Of a stretch of DNA of 13,499 nucleotides, positions 6,250-13,499 are shown in pieces. The notes under the pieces were generated by a model. That model searched no databases, was not told the origin of the DNA, and saw nothing but the letters and a program-made list of their open reading frames with translations. Position 1 is the first letter of the stretch, and each line of letters starts with the position of its first letter. Position numbers and translations under genes: made by a program. Source of the stretch: Bacteriovorax stolpii (GTDB lineage Bacteria > Bdellovibrionota > Bacteriovoracia > Bacteriovoracales > Bacteriovoracaceae); assembly GCA_945862475.1 (NCBI GenBank), contig CAMAYW010000021.1, positions 1 to 13,499 on the forward strand. Direction: 5' to 3'.

Positions 6250-6855
6250 TTGAAATATTTATTATCGAGCGTTCTTTTTTTGTTCTCCTCTTTTAGTTTT
6301 GCTCAAACGATAGAGGCACCATTAACCAAAGAAATCATGAATAAAGTGATCTCTTCAGAGTTCCAATTAAAGGGAAAAGGAAAGATCTTTGGATATGAAT
6401 CAACTGAGAGTTGCTTATATTTATCTAACGATATTGCCATTATTAAAAACTACTGCTCACAAAATAAAAATTATCCAGCGAAAAGCTTTATTATTTTATC
6501 CCAGGATTTTGGGATCATTGAACTTTACGAGGAAAGATTATCTTATCTTGTTAAAAAAGATATCCGCCTTCTAGGTTTCCAAGAAAACCTCAAGAAGGAA
6601 CTAAACAGTGGATTTTCAGAAGGAAGTCTCAGTTCAATGTCTAATGTAATTGAAAAAATTTACACGACTCATCTTCCAGGTTGTTGGTCAACAAATTTTG
6701 ATAAAATGCTAAGGGGTAGTGAATCGAAATGTTCAAAGAGCCTCTCGGTATCAAACTTTGAGACATGGTCTGAAGAGACTCAAGATATAGTTGATAGCGA
6801 GAAAGGATGGGATCAATTAGTAGATACTATTGCAACAAAACTGAATAATAAGTAA
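6250..6855 (+). CDS. Exported protein of unknown function
   Basis: I do not recognise this 201-residue protein. It starts with a clear Sec signal peptide, MKYLLSSVLFLFSSFSFAQ, with likely cleavage after SFA or nearby. The TTG at 6250 was chosen because GAGG lies six bases before it; the alternative GTG at 6238 has no ribosome site and adds only four residues. The mature part is mixed alpha/beta with four cysteines (in ESCLYLS, KNYCSQN, LPGCWST and SKCSKS), an even number suited to two disulfides in the periplasm. Helical stretches include EERLSYLVKKDIRLLGFQENLKKEL. There is no lipobox and no second membrane helix. It lies between the divergent btuB unit and the convergent lpt-rpoN-hpf operon, which gives no functional clue. 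Confidence 0.75.
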   Translation: MKYLLSSVLFLFSSFSFAQTIEAPLTKEIMNKVISSEFQLKGKGKIFGYESTESCLYLSNDIAIIKNYCSQNKNYPAKSFIILSQDFGIIELYEERLSYLVKKDIRLLGFQENLKKELNSGFSEGSLSSMSNVIEKIYTTHLPGCWSTNFDKMLRGSESKCSKSLSVSNFETWSEETQDIVDSEKGWDQLVDTIATKLNNK

Positions 6856-6863
6856 CTTTTCTG

Positions 6864-6897
6864 AAAAAGCCCATTTTCTTTTTAAAAGAAAATGGGC
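6864..6897 (-). terminator. Intrinsic terminator of the lptCA-lptB-rpoN-hpf operon
   Basis: GCCCATTTTC (6869-6878) and GAAAATGGGC (6888-6897) form a perfect 10-bp stem, extendable by T/A pairs across a short AT loop. On the minus strand the stem is followed directly by TTTTT (6868-6864), the classic arrangement, 23 bases after the hpf stop. On the plus strand no T-run follows, so it would stop the converging exported-protein transcript only weakly, if at all. Confidence 0.85.
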
Positions 6898-6919
6898 ACT
6901 CATAAAAAAGATTAAACGT

Positions 6920-7309
6920 TTAAGCTGATCTTTCTTCTAGTTCTTTATAAAAATACTCCTCTTCATCTTTGATAGATCCCTCAATCTGTATATATTTCGG
7001 AGTGCTATAAGGATGCGAGTGCAATTTGTTGCGTTTCTGGTCTTTTTGTTTTTCTATTTGTCTTTCCATTTTTTCAACTACCAGATCAAGCGACTTATAC
7101 ATATTGTCGGCGCAAGCCTTGGCAAAGAAATCAAATTTAGGGCCATGAACTTTAATTTCTGCCCAATGCTCATCATTGTGTACCCAGCAGAACCACTCAA
7201 TCTTCGTGTTTCCCTGGAAATACTTCTCAAATTTATCTGATTTTTCTCTAATTCGTTGGTCAAGAGAAGGAGTGTGATCTAAGTGCTTGAAAGAAATTTT
7301 TAATTTCAT
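6920..7309 (-). CDS. hpf: Ribosome hibernation promoting factor, HPF/RaiA family
   Basis: HPF/RaiA proteins bind the 30S decoding region in slow growth, blocking tRNA and mRNA sites and aiding ribosome dimerisation or storage. The 129 residues carry the beta-alpha-beta-beta-beta-alpha domain (about 1-95): MKLKISFKHLDHTP, helix DQRIREKSDKFEKYF, strand WAEIKVHG, and the conserved DNMYKSLDLVVEKMERQIEKQKDQK helix rich in basic residues. A tail of about 35 residues, acidic at the end (EGSIKDEEEYFYKELEERSA), replaces the dimerisation domain of long HPF (about 180 residues), so this is a short form. ATG 7309 has AGAGG about ten bases upstream. It is the last gene of the operon, 77 bases after rpoN; hpf following rpoN is a widespread order. 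That gap could hold an extra promoter, but I see no convincing one. Confidence 0.93.
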   Translation of the reverse strand: MKLKISFKHLDHTPSLDQRIREKSDKFEKYFQGNTKIEWFCWVHNDEHWAEIKVHGPKFDFFAKACADNMYKSLDLVVEKMERQIEKQKDQKRNKLHSHPYSTPKYIQIEGSIKDEEEYFYKELEERSA

Positions 7310-7330
7310 AATAAACGTGCCTCTAAGTAA

Positions 7331-7369
7331 AAATGTTTGCGCACAATAAAAAATTAAAACAAAACATTT
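7331..7369. repeat. Inverted repeat in the rpoN-hpf gap
   Basis: AAATGTTT (7331-7338) and AAACATTT (7362-7369) are perfect 8-base complements separated by 23 bases in the 77-base gap upstream of hpf. The spacer is AT-rich. It might be a regulatory site or a weak mRNA structure ahead of hpf, but such pairs also arise by chance in DNA of this composition. Confidence 0.25.
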
Positions 7370-7386
7370 ATGTCATCTAGACCCCC

Positions 7387-8841
7387 TTATTTTTTTCGTT
7401 TCGAAGATGGAGCAATACTCATCATCTCTCGATATTTAGCAACGGTTCGACGAGCAACGACGATATCTTTTGTACTTAAAAGTTCTGAGATTTTTTGATC
7501 GGAGAGCGGCCTTTTGGGATCTTCATTCCCGATCATCTCTTTAATTTTAAGCTTCAGGCTTTCACCTGCGATATCAATACCACCGTTTTTCCCACCAATC
7601 CCTGCATTGAAAAAATATTTTAATTCAAATGTACCAATTGGAGTGTGCATGAATTTATTTGTCGTAACTCGAGACACTGTTGATTCGTGCATACCAATTT
7701 CATTGGCGATATCTTTTAGGATCATCGGTTTAAGAAAAGCTGGGCCTTTCTTGAAAAATTCTTGTTGAGTACGAACAATTGAGTTTGCCACTTTATAAAT
7801 GGTCTTCTGTCTATTCTCTATCGATGTGATAAGCCATTTGGCTGCTCGAAGTTTGTCCTGAACAAACTCTTTTGCATCAACATCAGATTGACCACTTTTC
7901 ATGAGCTGTTTATAAAGATTTGATATCCTAAGGCGAGGAACTCCCTCATCGTTCACTTGGACTACAAACTCTCCACCCACTTCGGCCACAAAGATATCTG
8001 GAACCACGTATTGAGTTTCCTCAGATGATACAAGTCTTCCAGGCTTGGGATTAAGACCCATAATAATAAGTTCTGCATCTTTTACTTTTTCTTTTGAAAC
8101 ACCAAAAACTTTTGCAATTTTTGCGTAATCTTTTTTCTCTAAATCTTGGAGATTCTTTTCAATGATGAGCTCCACAAGAGGCGATCTCTCGGAAAGAAGT
8201 CTCGCTTGAATTCCCAAACACTCCTGAATATTTTGAGCACCACAACCTACTGGGTCTAAGTGCTGAACTAGTCCTAGCATTCCTAGGGACTCATCTCTTT
8301 CTAATTTTTTGTGTCTAGCGACGATTTCTTCAAAGGAAACTTCAAGGTAACCTTCGTCATCAATATTTCCAATGATATCTAGGCAAAAATTTAATTCTTC
8401 TGCAGACAGACTCTCCATTCTTAGTTGCCACTCGAGATGCTCCTGTAAGGACTGACCCTTAGAGATCATATTTTCATATGAAGGAAGATCATCCGGAGAA
8501 GAACTTTCTTTCATATTGGGAGCTGAGGATGAATTACTATTAAATGAATCTGAGTAAGACTCCCAGTCGAAAGAATCTTTCGATCCTTCAATCAGTTCTG
8601 GGCCTGAGAAGTTTTCTGCAGTTGCCTCGTGGCTATCTATTTCTTCACGAGATTCCTCTGCTGGGCCAGCATCAACTTCTCCATCGATTTCCTCAAGCAT
8701 TGGGTTTTCGACCATTTCTTGAGAGATGAGAGTTGTCATTTCCAAGTGAGTAAGTGTTAATAACTTAATCGCTTGTTGAAGCTGAGGCGTGATCATGAGG
8801 CCTTGCGTTTGCTTTAGCCCTTGATGCATCTTGATCGCCAT
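7387..8841 (-). CDS. rpoN: RNA polymerase sigma-54 factor
   Basis: Sigma-54 directs core RNA polymerase to -24/-12 promoters and needs an AAA+ activator to open them. The 484 residues match the family (about 480). Region I (about 8-50) reads LKQTQGLMITPQLQQAIKLL, the Gln/Leu-rich activator-contact segment. Region II (about 51-115) is acidic and Ser-rich. A core-binding domain follows (about 120-300; QSLQEHLEWQLRMESLS, DPVGCGAQNIQECLGIQ), then the helix-turn-helix (KDIANEIGMHESTVSRVTTN) and the RpoN box ARRTVAKYRE at 463-472, which reads the -24 element. A basic SKRKK tail ends it. ATG 8841 has AGGGG overlapping the lptB stop, nine bases upstream, implying coupling. No activator gene is in the window and I saw no -24/-12 promoter upstream of the neighbouring genes. 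Confidence 0.97.
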   Translation of the reverse strand: MAIKMHQGLKQTQGLMITPQLQQAIKLLTLTHLEMTTLISQEMVENPMLEEIDGEVDAGPAEESREEIDSHEATAENFSGPELIEGSKDSFDWESYSDSFNSNSSSAPNMKESSSPDDLPSYENMISKGQSLQEHLEWQLRMESLSAEELNFCLDIIGNIDDEGYLEVSFEEIVARHKKLERDESLGMLGLVQHLDPVGCGAQNIQECLGIQARLLSERSPLVELIIEKNLQDLEKKDYAKIAKVFGVSKEKVKDAELIIMGLNPKPGRLVSSEETQYVVPDIFVAEVGGEFVVQVNDEGVPRLRISNLYKQLMKSGQSDVDAKEFVQDKLRAAKWLITSIENRQKTIYKVANSIVRTQQEFFKKGPAFLKPMILKDIANEIGMHESTVSRVTTNKFMHTPIGTFELKYFFNAGIGGKNGGIDIAGESLKLKIKEMIGNEDPKRPLSDQKISELLSTKDIVVARRTVAKYREMMSIAPSSKRKK

Positions 8842-8850
8842 TTCTTTCCC

Positions 8851-9576
8851 CTACATCTTAAATTCTTCCCCTAAGTAAAACTTACGGGCAATTTCATTGT
8901 TTACTATTTCGTCCGGGGTTCCACTTACAAGAAGTTCTCCCCGACTCATAATATACGCTCTGTCTACAATCCCGAGGGTTTCTCTTACATTGTGATCTGT
9001 AATGAGAACTCCGATGTTACGTTGTTTCAGTCTTTTTATAATCGACTGAATCTCCCCAACTGCTAAAGGATCCACTCCAGCAAAAGGTTCATCTAAGAGG
9101 ACAAATTTCGGATCGAGTGCTAGGGCCCTCGCGATCTCTACTCTTCGTCTTTCTCCCCCTGATAGCTCTCTTCCTTTTGATTTCCTGATGTGATCTAAAC
9201 TAAAATCACGAATCAAGTTATCTAGGGCATTCTGAATTTCTTTATCTGTCAGATCCCTTACTTCCAGAACAGAATAAATATTCTCCTCTACCGTAAGTTC
9301 CCTAAACACACTTGCCTCTTGAGGCAAATAACCAATTCCTTTTTTCGCTCTTACATGAAGAGGAAGATCTGTCACATTTTCAGCATCAAGGTTAATTTCA
9401 CCTTTATCTGCTTTCACTAGACCCACCATCATATAAAAAGAAGTTGTTTTCCCTGCACCATTTGGTCCCAAGAGTCCAACCACTTCCCCTCTTTCAACAT
9501 CTATACTCACACTCTTAACGACCTCGCGGCCATTATATGTTTTCTTAAGATCTCGAGCGTGAAAACTTGCATTCAT
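8851..9576 (-). CDS. lptB: LPS-export ABC transporter ATPase LptB
   Basis: LptB is the cytoplasmic ATPase of the LptB2FGC complex that pulls lipopolysaccharide from the inner membrane and pushes it along the Lpt bridge. All ABC motifs are intact in its 241 residues: Walker A GPNGAGKT at 37-44, Q-loop Q86 in YLPQEASVF, signature LSGGE at 138-142, Walker B FVLLDE at 158-163, D-loop AGVDP, and switch histidine H195 in ITDHNVRETL. FAGVDPLAVGEIQ and the C-terminal LGEEFKM are typical of LptB rather than of amino-acid transporters. ATG 9576 follows the lptCA stop by five bases, with AAGGA before it. It sits between lptCA and rpoN, the standard order. The permeases LptF and LptG are not in the window. 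Confidence 0.96.
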   Translation of the reverse strand: MNASFHARDLKKTYNGREVVKSVSIDVERGEVVGLLGPNGAGKTTSFYMMVGLVKADKGEINLDAENVTDLPLHVRAKKGIGYLPQEASVFRELTVEENIYSVLEVRDLTDKEIQNALDNLIRDFSLDHIRKSKGRELSGGERRRVEIARALALDPKFVLLDEPFAGVDPLAVGEIQSIIKRLKQRNIGVLITDHNVRETLGIVDRAYIMSRGELLVSGTPDEIVNNEIARKFYLGEEFKM

Positions 9577-9581
9577 AAAAA

Positions 9582-10580
9582 CTATTCCTTTAGTTTTTTT
9601 TGTTTAACTTGGACGTCTGACATCGCATCATCAACTTCAATCAAATCAACATTCTCTCGAATTGTGATGCGGTATCCTTTTATTACATCCGTTCCCATTT
9701 CCACTCTTGGTGCACCCGAGAGCACCATTTTCTGATCCCTTCCAAACCCTTCTAAGCGTTCAGCGAATGCCCTTCGCTCTTTAAGGCCCTCGGTAGTTTG
9801 AAGCTTTTCAGACACTTTCACATCGTCATTTAGAATGAAATACTTGAGACTTTTATTAAAGTTTTCCATGTACATGTCGGCTTTTCCGGCAGTTATGTCA
9901 TAGGTATCTCTTTTCATGCGAACATTTCCTTCTAGGTGAGCGTAGGAATTATTCCCGTCGAGCTGCATGAGATCTGAAGCAAAAGTAAGTTTTCCCTCGT
10001 ACTTTTTTTGTCGCTCCATACTTCCTGTCACATTCCCTTTGAAGCGACTCATTTTGGCCTCAGGCTGGGCCCTCATTGAATCTGCCTGTATTGTCACAAG
10101 ATCTCTTGATTTCAAATCGAGACCATCAAACTTTACATGTCCTTTAGCTGTGATCAGATCTTTTTTAAAAAAATACTTTAACTGATCTGCAGAGTAATTA
10201 GAGTCCTCTGATGAAATTCTCACTGAACCATCTAGATGAAGAATTTCTTTTTGTTTTTTATATAGGGCATGCTCAGCACTGTATTTAATCGTCTTATTTT
10301 TCTGATGGTAGTTGTAAACACCAAGTGGAAATTCGAATTCGGCTACCTCTTCTCCCTGAGATCGCATTTCTTTTGCAGAAAGAGACATTTGGGGCATCGA
10401 ATTTTTTAAATGAAAGTACTCTAAACCTGAAATTTTTGTGAACTCTGGGGCGATACTTTTTGCGATTTTCTTGGATTCAATTTCATCCTCCGGAGATTGC
10501 ATTCCAGATAAAATGATAAAGGCATTCAAAGTAAAATAAACAGCAATAATTATTATTGATTTAGGGTCTCGAAACTTCAT
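9582..10580 (-). CDS. lptCA: LptC-LptA fusion, periplasmic LPS-transport protein
   Basis: The 332 residues appear to join LptC and LptA, which are separate proteins in E. coli (about 190 and 185 residues). Residues 8-26 form the single inner-membrane anchor (SIIIIAVYFTLNAFIILSG). An LptC-like beta-jellyroll follows (about 45-170: SLSAKEMRSQG, YSAEHALY, LHLDGSVRI, LITAKGHVKF). From about 175 to 325 come repeats typical of LptA/OstA: MSRFKGNVTGSM, FASDLMQLDG, AHLEGNVRM, ITAGKADMYM, AERLEGF, MVLSGAPRVEM. A bridge anchored at one end could pass LPS from LptB2FG towards LptD. The start ATG 10580 (or 10583) was chosen because it puts the anchor at the usual distance, a perfect TATAAT lies just upstream, and the longer frame to 10727 would overlap mutS. 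No separate lptA lies before lptB. The domain split is by eye. Confidence 0.85.
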   Translation of the reverse strand: MKFRDPKSIIIIAVYFTLNAFIILSGMQSPEDEIESKKIAKSIAPEFTKISGLEYFHLKNSMPQMSLSAKEMRSQGEEVAEFEFPLGVYNYHQKNKTIKYSAEHALYKKQKEILHLDGSVRISSEDSNYSADQLKYFFKKDLITAKGHVKFDGLDLKSRDLVTIQADSMRAQPEAKMSRFKGNVTGSMERQKKYEGKLTFASDLMQLDGNNSYAHLEGNVRMKRDTYDITAGKADMYMENFNKSLKYFILNDDVKVSEKLQTTEGLKERRAFAERLEGFGRDQKMVLSGAPRVEMGTDVIKGYRITIRENVDLIEVDDAMSDVQVKQKKLKE

Positions 10581-10586
10581 CATTTC

Positions 10587-10615
10587 ATTATAGTCTTTTC
10601 TTTGATTCCAGACAG
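10587..10615 (-). promoter_or_regulatory. Promoter of the lptCA-lptB-rpoN-hpf operon, predicting a leaderless start
   Basis: On the minus strand a perfect TATAAT (10592-10587) lies six bases before the ATG at 10580, so +1 should fall on the A of that ATG. The -35 at the ideal 17-base spacing is poor (CTGTCT, 10615-10610, three of six matches). No Shine-Dalgarno precedes the ATG. Confidence 0.5.
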
Positions 10616-10657
10616 TTGTGGGCCTTATTTTCCCTCGCATTTGAAAGCTAAAATCAG

Positions 10658-10687
10658 GTGACGTTTTTAATCGGTTTTTGATACCTT
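10658..10687 (+). promoter_or_regulatory. Candidate mutS promoter close to the start codon
   Basis: GTGACG (10658-10663), an 18-base spacer and TACCTT (10682-10687) stand six bases before the mutS ATG, the same geometry as at 3911-3947. An alternative is TTGAAA (10641-10646) with TTTAAT (10666-10671), better matched but 19 bases apart, giving a leader of about 16 bases. mutS has no Shine-Dalgarno either way. Confidence 0.35.
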
Positions 10688-10693
10688 TTAAGA

Positions 10694-13348
10694 ATGCAAA
10701 ATCAATCATTTCAAGAGGGCCAAACACTGGCCCAACTCGTCGAATCAGGCATCAAACTCACTCCTATGATGGAGCAGTACTATCAGGTAAAAAAGCTCTA
10801 CCCTGACATACTCCTCATGTTCAGGATGGGTGATTTCTATGAAATGTTTTTTGAAGACGCCAGAGAAGCTGCAAGACTTCTCAATATCTCTCTCACGGTG
10901 AGAGGAAAACTTGGAGATGTTCCAATTCCTATGGCAGGTATTCCCCACCATGCAGCCGCGACTTACGTTGATAGGATTTCCCAACTTGGTAAAAAGGTTG
11001 TTATCTGCGAACAATTAGAAGATCCAAAATCAGTTAAAGGGATTGTCAAAAGAGGTGTCACTCAGATCGTTTCTCCTGGAATGCCCTATGACTTAGATAA
11101 AACAACGACAAATGAGAATAAATTCCTGGCCGCCGGTTTTAAAGATAAAAATCAATTCATTCTCATTCTACTGGATTTCACAACAGGAGATTTTTTTGGA
11201 ACGACCTTCAAAACAATTGAGGAGTTTTGTGAAAAACTCATGATGGTAAAGCCAAAAGAGTTTATTTCCTACTTAGGCCAATGGGAAAATGATCCTATCG
11301 TAGATGAATATCTTAAAAATATTGATACTCTAAAGACTCATCTGTCTCAAGAGTATTTTGAAGAAAAACATACCGCCCTCTATATCCAAAAACTTATTCC
11401 GACCTACCAAAGAGATGGAATTATTTCTCAGTTACCTGTTCTTCTATCTCCTCTTGGAGCTCTAAGTTATTACGTCACATCAACGCAGACATTAGAAAAG
11501 ATCTCTCATTTGCGTCCATTTAGGATGCACAATAATGATGATGTTATGAAAGTGACTTATTCAACGCTTTCTGGCCTTGAAATTTTTCCACGCCATAAAG
11601 AGAATGAAGTTAACTCTATTTTGGGCTTCATGGACAAAACAAAAACATCCATGGGAGCGAGGTATCTAAGACAATATTTTCAAACTCCTCTTTGTGATGA
11701 AACGGCAATTAATAAACGACTTGATTTAATCGAAAATCTTATTTCAAAACCCGCTTTCGTTAAAAACCTTCGTTCAGTTCTTTCTGATGTAAGAGATATC
11801 GATCGCATTATGGCGAAAATCTCCACAAAAAAAGTTATTGCTGGTGATATTCTAAATCTTTCTGGAGCTTTTGAGATTTTTATAGAGATTGAAAAAAGCA
11901 TGGAAGTGGAAGGATTTCACTTCTTTCAAAAACTTCCTAAAAAAGATTTAGAATTTCTTTCGAAGCTTGCGAAAGAGATTCGTTTTACCATTAATGATGA
12001 AATGGGTGCTCATGCTGATAAAGGCAATCTGATTAAGCCTGGAGCAAGTTCTGAACGAGACAGGTTGGCCAAACTTGCCAACTCTGCTTCTGATGAAATT
12101 CTAAAACTAGAAGCAAAATATAGAGCTTCAACAAATATTGGTAATTTAAAAATTAAACACAATAATATTTCGGGCTATTTTATTGAAGTTTCTAATTCTC
12201 ATCTTTCAAAAGTTCCAAAATCCTTCATGAGAAGACAAACGCTTGTGAATAATGAGCGCTACGTGACAGAAGAGCTTGAAGTTTTTGAAAAAGATGTGAC
12301 TCAAGCGATGGACAAGCTCATCAAATTGGAAAAAGAAATTTTTGAAAGTTTTAATAGAAAAATTGAAGATCATTCCCACCTAATTTTAGATGTGGCAAAA
12401 AGAATCGCTCAGTTGGATGTTTTTCAAGCATTATCATGGGTCAGTTTTCAAGAAAATTTCACTCGCCCTACTCTTCATAAAAATAAAAAACAGATACATA
12501 TTAAAGGTGCTTGGCATCCTCTGATCAAATCAAACATAAAAGATAATTTTGTTACTCACAATATTGATCTCAACGAACATTGTTACTTTGGTCTCATCAC
12601 TGGACCTAACATGGCCGGAAAAACAACCGTCATGAGAGAAGTTGCCATTATTCAGTATCTGTCTCAGTTAGGTTGTTTCGTACCTGCTCAATCTGTAGAA
12701 CTAGGTCTTTGTGACTACCTTTTCTCGCGATTAGGTGCTTCAGATGACATTATCAAGGGACAGTCTACGTTTATGGTTGAGATGGCAGAGACGGCAGAAA
12801 TTCTTCGTCATGCTTCGGAAAAGTCTCTCATCATCTTAGATGAAATTGGTCGCGGAACTTCCACCTATGATGGCCTATCGATCGCATGGGCCCTGGTTGA
12901 ACACTTTATTAAGAAAACAAGATCCATCACTCTCTTTGCTACTCACTATCATGAACTTATTGACCTCGTGAATAACATGCCAGAGGGTAAAAACTTCACC
13001 GTTCGAACCGAACAAAAGAATGGAAAAGTTCAATTCCTTTATGAGCTTATTGAAGCAGGAGCAACTCAGAGTTTTGGAATCCATGTCGCTGAACTGGCGG
13101 GACTTCCTAAGGACGTTTTAAAGAGATCTAAGGAGATATTAAAACAACTTGAGTCCCAAGAGACTAAGGGAGATGAACTCCTCCATCATCAACTTACTTT
13201 TTTCAACTCTCAAGAGATTGAACCACAAATACCTGATTATCTTTCATCACTTGAAAGTAATTTAAAGGCTTTAGATGTGTTAAATATTACTCCACTCGAG
13301 GCGCTTCAAAAACTTCATGAATTTAAAACTCAATTATCTGGTCATTAA
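10694..13348 (+). CDS. mutS: DNA mismatch repair protein MutS
   Basis: MutS recognises mismatches and small loops, then recruits MutL in an ATP-dependent manner. The 884 residues show the mismatch-binding domain with the Phe-x-Glu motif F48-Y49-E50 in FRMGDFYEMF, then connector, core and clamp domains. The ATPase follows: Walker A GPNMAGKTT at 637-645, Walker B/signature DEIGRGTSTYDGLS from 716, and the THYHEL switch. QLTFF at 833-837 resembles a beta-clamp-binding motif. The end (NITPLEALQKLHEFK) is the usual dimer/tetramer helix pair. Length is slightly above E. coli (853), partly from about 23 residues before LTPMMEQYY. All key residues are intact, so the strain is not expected to lack MutS function. 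The gene diverges from lptCA, and no mutL is in the window. ATG 10694 lacks a Shine-Dalgarno. Confidence 0.98.
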   Translation: MQNQSFQEGQTLAQLVESGIKLTPMMEQYYQVKKLYPDILLMFRMGDFYEMFFEDAREAARLLNISLTVRGKLGDVPIPMAGIPHHAAATYVDRISQLGKKVVICEQLEDPKSVKGIVKRGVTQIVSPGMPYDLDKTTTNENKFLAAGFKDKNQFILILLDFTTGDFFGTTFKTIEEFCEKLMMVKPKEFISYLGQWENDPIVDEYLKNIDTLKTHLSQEYFEEKHTALYIQKLIPTYQRDGIISQLPVLLSPLGALSYYVTSTQTLEKISHLRPFRMHNNDDVMKVTYSTLSGLEIFPRHKENEVNSILGFMDKTKTSMGARYLRQYFQTPLCDETAINKRLDLIENLISKPAFVKNLRSVLSDVRDIDRIMAKISTKKVIAGDILNLSGAFEIFIEIEKSMEVEGFHFFQKLPKKDLEFLSKLAKEIRFTINDEMGAHADKGNLIKPGASSERDRLAKLANSASDEILKLEAKYRASTNIGNLKIKHNNISGYFIEVSNSHLSKVPKSFMRRQTLVNNERYVTEELEVFEKDVTQAMDKLIKLEKEIFESFNRKIEDHSHLILDVAKRIAQLDVFQALSWVSFQENFTRPTLHKNKKQIHIKGAWHPLIKSNIKDNFVTHNIDLNEHCYFGLITGPNMAGKTTVMREVAIIQYLSQLGCFVPAQSVELGLCDYLFSRLGASDDIIKGQSTFMVEMAETAEILRHASEKSLIILDEIGRGTSTYDGLSIAWALVEHFIKKTRSITLFATHYHELIDLVNNMPEGKNFTVRTEQKNGKVQFLYELIEAGATQSFGIHVAELAGLPKDVLKRSKEILKQLESQETKGDELLHHQLTFFNSQEIEPQIPDYLSSLESNLKALDVLNITPLEALQKLHEFKTQLSGH

Positions 13349-13356
13349 TTAAATAA

Positions 13357-13390
13357 TTACCTCTGGTTACCGATAGGTAGTCAGAGGTAA
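13357..13390 (+). promoter_or_regulatory. Long hairpin covering the ribosome site of the next ORF
   Basis: TTACCTCTG (13357-13365) pairs perfectly with CAGAGGTAA (13382-13390), and inside it TACC (13368-13371) pairs with GGTA (13376-13379) around a GATA loop. The intervening GT/GT can form two G-U wobbles, giving a continuous 15-bp RNA stem. The right arm contains AGAGG (13383-13387), the Shine-Dalgarno of the ORF at 13394. No T-run follows on the plus strand, so control of translation is more likely than termination. Confidence 0.6.
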
Positions 13391-13393
13391 ACT

Positions 13394-13499
13394 ATGACCC
13401 CGATTAATATTGTTTTATTTGCTGAGCATTCAAGAAAATTACCAAAACATTATCTTCATCCGATTAAGCAAAAAAACAACATTGAAAATTGGAAAATTT
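13394..13499 (+). CDS. 5' fragment of an unidentified gene
   Basis: An ATG at 13394, six bases after AGAGG, opens a frame that runs off the end of the window after 35 codons. The product begins MTPINIVLFAEHSRKLP and continues with a basic, His-rich stretch (KHYLHPIKQK). There is no signal peptide: the short hydrophobic run INIVLFA is more like a buried first strand. Too little is present to name a family. It follows mutS by 45 bases and its ribosome site is inside a stable hairpin. Confidence 0.65.
   Translation, partial: MTPINIVLFAEHSRKLPKHYLHPIKQKNNIENWKI

Noticed and set aside
7310..7386. Sigma-54 promoter upstream of hpf
   Set aside because: No GG-N10-GC pair with the surrounding -24/-12 consensus is present in the gap.
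10581..10727. A longer N-terminus for LptC-LptA starting at GTG 10727 or internal ATGs at 10709 and 10640
   Set aside because: It would overlap mutS, contains the perfect TATAAT box, has no ribosome site at any of these starts, and pushes the membrane anchor unusually far from the N-terminus.
13357..13390. Hairpin after mutS as its intrinsic terminator
   Set aside because: No T-run follows on the plus strand and the right arm coincides with the ribosome site of the next ORF.
1..13499. Mobile elements, CRISPR arrays, tRNA or rRNA genes
   Set aside because: I saw no transposase or integrase motifs, no regularly spaced repeats and no tRNA-like clover sequences. Reading by eye could miss a degenerate case.

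Overview
The window is AT-rich Gram-negative chromosomal DNA carrying mostly housekeeping genes. Outer-membrane traits (LPS-export genes and a TonB-dependent receptor), the lptC-lptA-lptB-rpoN-hpf order and the overall gene style suggest a Bdellovibrionota/deltaproteobacterial-type organism, possibly a Bacteriovorax relative. That placement is an impression from the proteins, not a measured result. No mobile element, tRNA, rRNA or CRISPR array was seen.

Layout. 1-3019 (+): a tightly overlapping operon of coaBC (5' end outside the window), panC and hflX, joining coenzyme A/pantothenate synthesis to a ribosome-associated GTPase. 3028-3476 (+): a promoter and a small protein that is essentially a free-standing DnaA domain I. 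3429-3898 (-): a degenerate receiver-domain protein followed by a 31-residue single-membrane-helix ORF. 3911-4234 (+): a promoter and a 95-residue acidic protein of unknown function, overlapping tail-to-tail with the next gene. 4231-6088 (-): a BtuB-like outer-membrane receptor under a compact cobalamin riboswitch. 6250-6855 (+): an unknown exported protein. 6864-10615 (-): an lptCA-lptB-rpoN-hpf operon ending in an intrinsic terminator, with LptC and LptA fused into one protein. 10658-13348 (+): divergent mutS. 13357-13499 (+): a long hairpin covering the ribosome-binding site of an ORF that leaves the window.

Two threads deserve attention. First, four genes that start transcription units (the DnaA-domain-I gene, the 95-aa gene, lptCA and mutS) have no Shine-Dalgarno but a TANNNT -10-like box 6 to 9 bases before the ATG, as expected of leaderless mRNAs. 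The other genes have a Shine-Dalgarno-like sequence, though panC's is poor. Second, the stand-alone DnaA domain I protein keeps the domain's interaction surface but has no AAA+ or DNA-binding domain, so it could act as a partner or competitor of DnaA. Several start codons were re-assigned from the longest open frame on ribosome-site or promoter evidence.
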